Below are positions 7,870 through 13,862 of a DNA stretch of 20,857 bases, in pieces. Numbering within the stretch: the stretch's first letter is position 1; each line of letters opens with the position of its first letter. Location: positions 1-20,857 of IMG/VR virus record IMGVR_UViG_3300042472_000572; one strand, given 5' to 3'. The position numbers and the translations under genes were made by a program. The notes under the pieces were generated by a model. It searched no databases and had not been told where the DNA came from. It saw only the letters and a program-made list of their open reading frames with translations. The DNA comes from a virus.

Positions 7870-9129
7870 ATGGGGTACTCGGTAAATAAAATATCACCCG
7901 CCGACTCTGTTTTTTTGGCTTCAGGGGCACCAACAGATAGGTGGCGCGGAGAACTGTGTGCGCTTGTTAACGCTCCGACTATCTCTAAATGGGACGACGG
8001 AAGCATTGCTGTTACTGGTGATAACCAAGCAGAATTTAGGGTTGTTTTCAACAAGATAGAAGCAACTGGCAAACAGCAGTCTTCTTTTTCTGTTACTACC
8101 CATGAAATGAAAGACGACTATGTTGAGTCGTTTATTTGGATTAAATCAGACAATATCGTTACTGTGTCCAGCAAAATGCAGTTAATCGCCATTACGAACG
8201 CAGCACTCCTGCCTGAAGAAACAATTACTTCCACTTTCTCTAATACACGAATCACAACAGGTGAGTGGACATTAGTGAGAAGTGGTGTTGTTCAGGTTCC
8301 ATCTGATGAACATCATTACGGCATTTCTTTAACTATTACTTTTAAAAATGTTTCAGGAGTGGACACTACTCCGACTGTCTATATTTCTAATCCAACTGCT
8401 TATTCAAGGCTGCAATTTACTAATAACCCATCGTTTTTTTCCGTGTACGAAACATTGCCTCAAGTCTTGCAGTTATCTGACTCCGAGGTCAACGCTCCGA
8501 CTTATTCTCTTTTGCGATTTGTGGAAACGGCACTCGCAATGCGTGGAGAGTTGTACGACCTATACCAAGACATTATCCCGCTAGATATTAGTCAAGGGTA
8601 TAGCCCAACTGACCTCACAACACATAGTGCGCTTGTTGACGGTGATAAAATCTTCCCCGAGTTTGCCCCATTTATTGCACAGTTCGTCGGTACAAAGTTA
8701 TCCAACCCCTCACCGTCGTCTACTCCTTGGGAAAACATCCCAGGAACATGGGAGGAGATAGACAGCGTTGACATCGCCCTAGAAGCAAACACTGATGCAG
8801 ACGAGGTTCAATGGAGGGCGCTTGAACGCTACAACACTCAAATTAGTGGTCTTGCTGACTTCTTTCGCTGGCAAATAAACACTGGCTATTACGGACTAAA
8901 CGCTGGTTCCAAAAGCGCCCTCGTTTCAGCAGCAAAATATTATTGTACTGGAACAAAAACAGTCAATTATTCCGTACCGAGCGTATGGAATGTCAAGATT
9001 GAGACAAAACTTGAAGAAACACCCAACGGTGGCAGTCTCGTAGTTGGCGACTCAAACCCAGACATTCTTGATTTTTTAGAGAAAATTCGTCCACTTGGAA
9101 CTGTTTTTGAGCACGAACTCATCGCCTAA
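7870..9129 (+). CDS. gpI-like tail protein with added N-terminal beta-sandwich
   Basis: A 419-aa protein. Residues about 195-280 (YETLPQVLQLSDSEVNAP, LLRFVETALAMRGELYDLYQ, then FPEFAPFIAQFVGTKL) resemble P2 gpI-type proteins: a helix pair, then a short 'pELl..LA..lG' segment. The end, KIRPLGTVFEHELIA, resembles the gpI C-terminus. P2 gpI is about half this length. The extra N-terminal part (about 40-190) is beta-rich with an alternation reminiscent of a jelly-roll or carbohydrate-binding sandwich. gpI links the baseplate wedge to tail fibres, and the first fibre gene follows here, so the job fits. The domain split is from reading the sequence; the exact fold of the N-terminal part is not established. 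Confidence 0.65.
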   Translation: MGYSVNKISPADSVFLASGAPTDRWRGELCALVNAPTISKWDDGSIAVTGDNQAEFRVVFNKIEATGKQQSSFSVTTHEMKDDYVESFIWIKSDNIVTVSSKMQLIAITNAALLPEETITSTFSNTRITTGEWTLVRSGVVQVPSDEHHYGISLTITFKNVSGVDTTPTVYISNPTAYSRLQFTNNPSFFSVYETLPQVLQLSDSEVNAPTYSLLRFVETALAMRGELYDLYQDIIPLDISQGYSPTDLTTHSALVDGDKIFPEFAPFIAQFVGTKLSNPSPSSTPWENIPGTWEEIDSVDIALEANTDADEVQWRALERYNTQISGLADFFRWQINTGYYGLNAGSKSALVSAAKYYCTGTKTVNYSVPSVWNVKIETKLEETPNGGSLVVGDSNPDILDFLEKIRPLGTVFEHELIA

Positions 9130-9142
9130 ATGCAATCTATTG

Positions 9143-9148
9143 TATAAT
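9143..9148 (+). promoter_or_regulatory. Possible -10 box (TATAAT) before the first fibre gene
   Basis: A perfect TATAAT lies in the 37-bp gap between the gpI-like gene and the first fibre gene, within TTGTATAATTAACG. I see no good -35 hexamer at 16-18 bp upstream (that region is coding). It could be a weak or activator-dependent start. CAGGAG at 9155-9160 is the ribosome binding site of the gene starting at 9167. Confidence 0.3.
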
Positions 9149-9166
9149 TAACGCCAGGAGAACTTT

Positions 9167-10585
9167 ATGGCTGTATCAAATACCCCTCGTTTTACACTTC
9201 CTCAGTGGTCGTCTAGTGCTGATGAATTTACGCGCGAACAAATGACGGATGCTTTTGCATCTATTGGCGAGGATGGGGCACTTTTTACTTCTTCCGCTAC
9301 AGCAACTCCTCCAGCCTCTGCGGCAGCAAATATTAAGTCATTTTTTTGGGATAACACAAATGGAAAACTTTATTTCCGTGGAGATACGACTGCTTCGGTA
9401 ACTCACCCATACACTCAGATTTTTCCAGTACTTCCTGCAGGACATGTTCATGCAGACCTTCAGCCATTAGATAGCGACCTCACAGCAGTCGCGGGATTGT
9501 CAACAACAGGAATTATTGTCCGTACGGCTTCAGGAACTGCGGCAACACGCAAACTCACCGTACATGGCTCTGGAATTTCGATTGCTAACGATACGGGCGT
9601 CGTTGGAGATATTGGTTTGACGATTGCGTCCGCAACCGCTAATACCCCTTCAACTTTGGTTTTTCGTGACGCAACTGGCAACTTCACTGCTGGCACAATA
9701 ACTGCCGCATTATCGGGTAATGCCTCTACCGCTACGGCGTGGGCTACTGCACGCAACCTGAGCCTTACTGGTGATGCCACTGCAACCCTGTCAGCGGTTG
9801 ATGGCTCTGCAGCCGTGTCCGCTGCTGTAACGCTCGCCACAGTCAACACAACTACTGGTTCGTACGGTACCGACCATGACATTCCCACCTTTACGGTCAA
9901 CGCTAAAGGTTTAGTCACTGCTAGCGGTTCTGTTCAGGTTCGTTCTGGTACCACTTCAGTTGCAGGAACCGTTCAATTAACAGACTCTGTTTCTTCAACT
10001 TCAACAACAACTGCGGCTACACCAGCATCAGTAAAGACTGCGTATGACCTTGCTGCTTTGGCTCTTCCTTATGCTGGCGGAACGATTACTGGCAAATTGA
10101 CGACTGTTGCTTCGGGAACTTCCACGGCAAGCATTCTGTTATCTGCGGGTTCTGCAGACCCTTCTGCTCCAGTAACTGGTGACCTTTGGAATAACGCTGG
10201 AACACTCAAGTTGCGCCAAGCGTCTTCCACGAAAACGATTGCTTTCATTGACGGCAACATTGCTACCGCAACAACATGGGCAACATCTCGCACTATTACT
10301 TTGGCTGGTGACGCTACTGGTTCAGTATCAATCAACGGTTCTGCTGATGCGACCTTGACCGTAACTGTGGCTGATGACAGTCATACACACAACACTATTT
10401 ATTACACCGAAACTGAAGTTAACAACGCCAAGTTGTATCAGTATGGAAATACTGGTGGCGTTGCAAACGCCGAAGGAACGAGCGGTGCAATTCTTGGTGC
10501 GACACGCGTCACTCCTCGTATTTATGTGCAAACAACAAACCCTGGTACTACTGGTGTTGTTGGGGACATTTGGTTTGAAATCTAA
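9167..10585 (+). CDS. Tail fibre protein
   Basis: A 472-aa Ala/Thr/Ser/Gly-rich protein. The N-terminus (about 1-90, MAVSNTPRFTLPQW...) is probably the baseplate-attachment domain. Fibre repeats follow: WATARNLSLTGDATATLS (192-209) and WATSRTITLAGDATGSVS (371-388) are two copies of one module, and GTVQLTDSVSSTST with TPASVKTAYDLA (267-296) is a common phage fibre shaft repeat. ADDSHTHNTIYYTETEVNNA (402-421) is also typical of phage fibre stems. The C-terminus has the GDIWFEI motif, related to the modules in the large collagen-like fibre downstream. It follows the gpI-like gene exactly as fibre gene H follows I in P2. The TAA overlaps the next ATG. Confidence 0.8.
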   Translation: MAVSNTPRFTLPQWSSSADEFTREQMTDAFASIGEDGALFTSSATATPPASAAANIKSFFWDNTNGKLYFRGDTTASVTHPYTQIFPVLPAGHVHADLQPLDSDLTAVAGLSTTGIIVRTASGTAATRKLTVHGSGISIANDTGVVGDIGLTIASATANTPSTLVFRDATGNFTAGTITAALSGNASTATAWATARNLSLTGDATATLSAVDGSAAVSAAVTLATVNTTTGSYGTDHDIPTFTVNAKGLVTASGSVQVRSGTTSVAGTVQLTDSVSSTSTTTAATPASVKTAYDLAALALPYAGGTITGKLTTVASGTSTASILLSAGSADPSAPVTGDLWNNAGTLKLRQASSTKTIAFIDGNIATATTWATSRTITLAGDATGSVSINGSADATLTVTVADDSHTHNTIYYTETEVNNAKLYQYGNTGGVANAEGTSGAILGATRVTPRIYVQTTNPGTTGVVGDIWFEI

Positions 10586-10776
10586 TGAAGTCAATCAAGG
10601 CGTGGCATAACGGAGAATGGGTTGCCGTCAAGAATATTTATGCATTCCATCACGGCATCGGATATGTAAAACTTCAATCTATTCGTGTTAATGATGGACA
10701 AAATTGGATTGTATGCGACATCAACCAACGAGATGTAGTAAAATATGGGAGTACATTTGTATTGACAGGGGCATAA
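10585..10776 (+). CDS. Small tail-associated protein
   Basis: A 63-aa protein whose ATG overlaps the fibre stop (TAATG), so translation is probably coupled. It contains NGEWVAVKNIYAFHHGIGYV, a pattern like the short 'GGVWK.v...yvk..G.W' repeats seen at the ends of many phage minor tail proteins. It may be a cap or accessory subunit of the fibre encoded just upstream. No signal peptide or membrane segment is seen. The function is not known to me. Confidence 0.6.
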   Translation: MKSIKAWHNGEWVAVKNIYAFHHGIGYVKLQSIRVNDGQNWIVCDINQRDVVKYGSTFVLTGA

Positions 10777-10779
10777 AGC

Positions 10780-11112
10780 GTGAATACAATGACAAGCACT
10801 TCAGTAGCAATATTTTCGCTCGTTACGGCTTGTATATCCGCTTTCGTAATGCTGCGAGGTCAAAAACTGGGCTTTAAATCTAATTCTCAACAAGCAGAGA
10901 ATCGTCAAGTCCAAGTTATTTTTGATGGCTACAATAAAATTGTTGAAGACCTTCGCTATGAGGTTGAGCGACTCACTTTTTCCTTGGAAGTTATACAAGA
11001 AGAGATGATACTGTGCGATGATAGAAACAGGAAACTTAGCACTGAGATAGACACCCTTACTGCTCGCCTCAATCAATTGGAAGTAAGAGATGGATTCCCC
11101 AGAGGAAAATGA
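10780..11112 (+). CDS. Membrane-anchored coiled-coil protein, spanin-like
   Basis: A 110-aa protein with one N-terminal membrane helix (about residues 6-26, STSVAIFSLVTACISAFVML), a short basic linker, and then a long heptad-rich helix (about 38-100) ending in DGFPRGK. One membrane anchor followed by a periplasmic or cytoplasmic coiled coil is the layout of i-spanins (Rz-like) and of some lysis-cassette proteins. No cysteine-bearing lipobox partner is seen nearby. The GTG at 10780 is preceded by AGGGG at a good distance; an in-frame ATG at 10789 is the alternative start. If the host is Gram-positive, a spanin would not be expected, and the protein would have another role. Confidence 0.55.
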   Translation: MNTMTSTSVAIFSLVTACISAFVMLRGQKLGFKSNSQQAENRQVQVIFDGYNKIVEDLRYEVERLTFSLEVIQEEMILCDDRNRKLSTEIDTLTARLNQLEVRDGFPRGK

Positions 11113-11350
11113 AGAGACAGTTCTTCTTAAATTTGTTGACATGATGAAAGAGGCGATGCCTGACAAAGTCATCTCCAATTTCATTTTTGTAGCAGAAGTC
11201 GTAGGCAACGACGACAACCGCCTATCAATTCTCACCTCCACCGCCATGACCCCTTGGCTTGCCACAGGCATGCTCCGAGTAGCAATGGACATGGTTATCA
11301 ATGGTCAAGACACATTCACCGACGAAGAGGACGACTACGAAGATATGTAG
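11090..11350 (+). CDS. Conserved small acidic phage protein, unknown function
   Basis: An 86-aa protein overlapping the previous gene by 23 nt, with GGAAG at 11079-11083 before its ATG. It contains VISNFIFVAEVVGNDDNRL (28-46) and TPWLATGMLRVAMDMV (54-69), and ends in a very acidic tail (DEEDDYEDM). The 'fvvvaEv...ddgdr.L...t.....tW...GML..a' pattern resembles a small protein I associate with actinobacterial phages near their tail or lysis genes; this match is from memory and untested. No catalytic motif, membrane segment or signal peptide is visible. Confidence 0.6.
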   Translation: MDSPEENEETVLLKFVDMMKEAMPDKVISNFIFVAEVVGNDDNRLSILTSTAMTPWLATGMLRVAMDMVINGQDTFTDEEDDYEDM

Positions 11351-11416
11351 TCCCCATTACCTTCCCTTGCAGGGACGCCGTATGGTCTAAAATGCATATA
11401 GCACATGGAGGCAGTA
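11351..11416 (+). promoter_or_regulatory. Leader with strong ribosome binding site; possible weak promoter
   Basis: This 66-bp gap is one of the longer ones in the region. GGAGG at 11407-11411 is the strongest Shine-Dalgarno of the window and sets the start of the next gene at ATG 11417 rather than the ATG at 11405, which it overlaps. TTGCAG (11367) and TAAAAT (11388) could be a poor promoter pair, but their spacing is only 15 bp. A small inverted repeat, TCCC/GGGA, lies at 11363-11375. Confidence 0.4.
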
Positions 11417-11767
11417 ATGATTGCTGGAATTTACAACATAACCTGTGAACAGGGCGCTACCTTGACACGGACATTCCGCGTTCAAAACCCCGATGAAACC
11501 GTCTACAACCTGCAGGGTTATCAGGCAAGACTGCAGATTCGGCGTGAAGTTGACTCCACGACCGTTCTTTTTGCTGCAACTTCCAATCCGTCCGCTGGTA
11601 TTGAAATCAGTACGACTTTTGGTGAGATAAGTTTAACCATGACTGCTGCTCAGACTGCTGCTATTCAGCGGAGCGGCTATTACGACTTGGAAATCTACAA
11701 CGGTTCTGGAATCGTCTACAAGGTTGTCAAGGGTAAATTTAACCTTGCAAAAGAGGTGACACGATGA
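11417..11767 (+). CDS. Ig-like baseplate/tail accessory protein
   Basis: A 116-aa beta-rich protein (start fixed by GGAGG five bases upstream). The order GATLTRTFRVQNPDETVYNL, GYQARLQIRREVDSTTVLF, then GEISLTMTAAQTAAI, YYDLEIYN and VVKGKFNLAKEVTR follows a small Ig-like domain often found in phage baseplate upper proteins: 'kG.tf..tf....dg..vdLtGy.a.m.iR', '..g.i.l.lsa..t..l..g.y.YDl....g...rll.G...v...vT'. These proteins decorate baseplates or fibres. It overlaps the next ATG (ATGA), so the two are probably translated together. Confidence 0.7.
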   Translation: MIAGIYNITCEQGATLTRTFRVQNPDETVYNLQGYQARLQIRREVDSTTVLFAATSNPSAGIEISTTFGEISLTMTAAQTAAIQRSGYYDLEIYNGSGIVYKVVKGKFNLAKEVTR

Positions 11768-11928
11768 GCGATGCCAATATTGTCAACATCTCTGAGATGA
11801 AGAACATTGTCTCCGTGGATGAGATTCAGCCAAATTTAATTAGAGTTACAACTTTCTCTACCGAGAGCATCCAGACCAATTTCTTGAGTGGCTCTGGCGC
11901 TCCTTGGACAATCGAAGTGGAGTTCTAA
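11764..11928 (+). CDS. Small protein of 54 aa, unknown
   Basis: A short gene beginning with ATG 11764 that overlaps the preceding stop (ATGA) and ends at TAA 11926-11928, three bases before the next gene. The product starts MSDANIVNISEMKNIVSVDE and ends APWTIEVEF. The overlap with the upstream gene and the tight fit to the downstream start argue that it is real. It is beta-prone, with the alternation PNLIRVTTFSTESIQTNFL, and may be a small accessory part of the fibre or baseplate. No known domain is recognised. Confidence 0.65.
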   Translation: MSDANIVNISEMKNIVSVDEIQPNLIRVTTFSTESIQTNFLSGSGAPWTIEVEF

Positions 11929-11930
11929 GA

Positions 11931-12266
11931 GTGCCCTTTATCTCAAGTACTTACGGCAGAACTGGCGATTACTATATCGACCAAGCCACAGGAGACTTTT
12001 ACGGTCCGAAAACCGATGAGGGTTGGCCCGAAATCCCATTTTTTACCGCATTAATTGAGGCAACTCACTTCAATACGCGCTATGTACACAATGAGCCAAC
12101 TTCGTCAAGTACTTGGATTATTAACCATCCATTACACGGGAAACCTTCTGTTACTATCGTTGATTCTGCAGGAACTACAGTCTTTGGTGAAGTACAATAT
12201 ATAAGTGACACACAAGTGAGGGTTTTCTTCACTGTGCCGTTTTCGGGATTCGCATATCTAACATAA
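11931..12266 (+). CDS. Small fibre-tip-like protein
   Basis: A 111-aa protein. I choose GTG 11931, since GGAG at 11919-11922 lies eight bases upstream and it follows the 54-aa gene directly; the TTG at 11904 would overlap that gene by 25 bases. The N-terminal part has GDYYIDQATGDFYGPKT, a motif usual at the ends of collagen-like phage and bacterial proteins. The rest (FNTRYVHNEPTSSSTWIINH, then KPSVTIVDSAGTTVFGEVQY and FSGFAYLT) matches a small beta domain common in phage fibres, of the 'W.i.H.l...P.v.vvds.g..v.g.v.y' type. It is probably an adhesin or fibre accessory subunit. Confidence 0.7.
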   Translation: MPFISSTYGRTGDYYIDQATGDFYGPKTDEGWPEIPFFTALIEATHFNTRYVHNEPTSSSTWIINHPLHGKPSVTIVDSAGTTVFGEVQYISDTQVRVFFTVPFSGFAYLT

Positions 12267-12278
12267 GGGCAATGTCCA

Positions 12279-13622
12279 ATGGCAACAAAATTTCTTACAC
12301 ATATTGACCTCAATCAGAACCAGATTGTCAATGCCACTTTGCAACAAGTGCCTTCCGACCCAGCGTCTGGCAACTTTGAGGGTCGCCTCATCTATCACAC
12401 TGGCGAAGATGTCATTAAGGTTTGGTCTGGGACTGCGTGGAGAACGCTTCTTGCGTCAATTGGTCAAGGGGCTGTAGGCACCAATGGCGTAATTTCTGGT
12501 GGAGCAAATGCGACTGCTATTACAATCTCAGAGACAAACGGTCAGATAACAATCACCCCAGTTCTGGCGACAGCATCAATTGCTGGTCTTTTAACCGCAG
12601 CAGATTTTACCAAACTTGGCGACTCCACTGCCGAAAATACCTTTGGTAAACTTGTTCAGCGTGACGCAGGCGGTCAGGCTAAGGTCTCTGACCCAACACT
12701 TGCGGCACATATTGCCACCAAAGGCTATGTGGATGCTGCCCGTCAAGGTCTTGATGTTAAGCAGTCAGTACGAGTTGCGACGACTGGCGCAATCAACCTT
12801 ACAACAGACCTGAATAACGGCGATACAATTGACGGCGTAACTCTTGTTACTGGTGACCGTGTTCTTGTAAAAGACCAAGCAACAGCATCGCAAAACGGTA
12901 TTTATGTTGCAACTGCTTCTGGTGCAGCAGTTCGTGCTTCCGATGCTAACGGAACGGCAGATACTGGTGAACTCACAAGTGGAACCTTTGTTTTCGTAGA
13001 AGCAGGAACTCTCAACTTTGACTCTGGTTTTGTTATTTCAACAGACGGAACAATTACTGTTGGCACTGACGCAATTACTTGGACACAGTTCTCTGGTGCT
13101 GGCTCGTTTGATGCTGGTGATGGTCTCAGCAAAATTGGAACACAAGTCAATGTCAATGTCACTGCTAACAGGACAGCAATTGTCTCAGACGCCATTGATA
13201 TTGCATCGACCTATGTTGGTCAGTCTTCAATCACAACCCTTGGAACAATCACCACTGGTGAATGGGGTTCTGCCGCAACCGACATCGCTGTTACTTCTGG
13301 TGGTACTGGTTCCTCAACAGAGTCTGGTGCTCGCACCAACTTAGCATCGGCTTCTGGTGAAGCCACGGGAAGAACTACGGATGGCTCTCCGACCCTTGCT
13401 CGTACTGCCCATCAGGCTTGTGCTGCCTCTATCGGTACTACTTCGGTCACGACCGTTACACATAACTTCAACACAAAGAATGTAACCGTTCAGGTTTATC
13501 AAGTGTCAACAGGAGAAACGGTCAACTGTGATGTTGTTCGTGGAACTAATGACTCACTGTCCGTAACAATTAACGGTTCAACAATCGGTGCAGACGACTT
13601 CCACATCGTCGTAACTGGATAG
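12279..13622 (+). CDS. Tail fibre protein
   Basis: A 447-aa fibre. The N-terminus (MATKFLTHIDLNQNQIVNAT, then GRLIYHTGEDVIKVWSGTAW, about 1-55) is the attachment-type domain used by many phage fibres. ATKGYVDAARQGLDVKQSVR (146-165), DGVTLVTGDRVLVKDQATAS (185-204) and NGIYVATASGAAVRASDAN (206-224) form a well-known fibre module also met in cyanophage and pelagiphage fibres. The C-terminal domain, from about 390 (VTHNFNTKNVTVQVYQV ... GADDFHIVVTG), looks like a separate small beta tip. AAGGG at 12265-12269 is the probable ribosome binding site. The domain order suggests attachment, then shaft, then tip. Confidence 0.82.
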   Translation: MATKFLTHIDLNQNQIVNATLQQVPSDPASGNFEGRLIYHTGEDVIKVWSGTAWRTLLASIGQGAVGTNGVISGGANATAITISETNGQITITPVLATASIAGLLTAADFTKLGDSTAENTFGKLVQRDAGGQAKVSDPTLAAHIATKGYVDAARQGLDVKQSVRVATTGAINLTTDLNNGDTIDGVTLVTGDRVLVKDQATASQNGIYVATASGAAVRASDANGTADTGELTSGTFVFVEAGTLNFDSGFVISTDGTITVGTDAITWTQFSGAGSFDAGDGLSKIGTQVNVNVTANRTAIVSDAIDIASTYVGQSSITTLGTITTGEWGSAATDIAVTSGGTGSSTESGARTNLASASGEATGRTTDGSPTLARTAHQACAASIGTTSVTTVTHNFNTKNVTVQVYQVSTGETVNCDVVRGTNDSLSVTINGSTIGADDFHIVVTG

Positions 13623-13628
13623 GAAAAC

Positions 13629-13817
13629 ATGAAAATCACAGCAGAACAAAAAGCAATGGCAGCATCGTACGCAAGAAGCGTCCTTGGTGCAGCAGTCGCA
13701 ACATATGTAGCAACAAGCGATTTGAAACTTACCGCTAATGCTCTCTGGGCAGCAGCACTACCTGTTATCCTTCGTTATCTGAATCCAAAAGATACAGCCT
13801 TCGGCAAAAAGGCTTAA
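13629..13817 (+). CDS. Holin-like small membrane protein
   Basis: A 62-aa protein with two hydrophobic stretches (about 11-28 and 36-50) separated by DLKLT, and a charged C-terminus, RYLNPKDTAFGKKA. Size, two-helix layout and charged tail fit a class of small holins, and very similar short proteins ending in 'NP.D.aFG' sit in the tail-fibre or lysis regions of aquatic phages as far as I remember. Holins make membrane holes that time lysis. No endolysin gene lies in the window, so the call rests on shape alone. AGGAA overlaps the preceding stop codon and serves as ribosome binding site. Confidence 0.6.
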   Translation: MKITAEQKAMAASYARSVLGAAVATYVATSDLKLTANALWAAALPVILRYLNPKDTAFGKKA

Positions 13818-13839
13818 CTAGCCTTGCCCTGAGGGGCAA
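13809..13839 (+). promoter_or_regulatory. Two adjoining hairpins between holin-like gene and large fibre gene
   Basis: AAGGCT (13809-13814) pairs with AGCCTT (13820-13825), and TTGCCC (13824-13829) pairs with GGGCAA (13834-13839). Both stems are 6 bp and perfect, and they share the two T bases at 13824-13825. The first encloses the stop codon of the holin-like gene. There is no T-run after either stem, so neither is a standard intrinsic terminator. They may be an RNA processing or attenuation element. Confidence 0.45.
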
Positions 13840-13862
13840 CAACATAGGAAGCGATTGAGGTC

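Noticed and set aside
9460-9918. 152-aa minus-strand frame within the first fibre gene
   Set aside because: Ala/Val-rich shadow of Ala/Thr-rich fibre codons; no ribosome binding site, no family resemblance.
11405-11416. ATG 11405 as start of the Ig-like protein
   Set aside because: This ATG overlaps the GGAGG that lies five bases before the ATG at 11417; the later start fits far better.
11904-11930. TTG 11904 as start of the small fibre-tip-like protein
   Set aside because: It would overlap the 54-aa gene by 25 bases, while GTG 11931 has GGAG at eight bases and abuts that gene's stop.
13809-13839. Intrinsic terminator after the holin-like gene
   Set aside because: The two stems are good but no T-run follows either, so they are kept as an RNA structure only.
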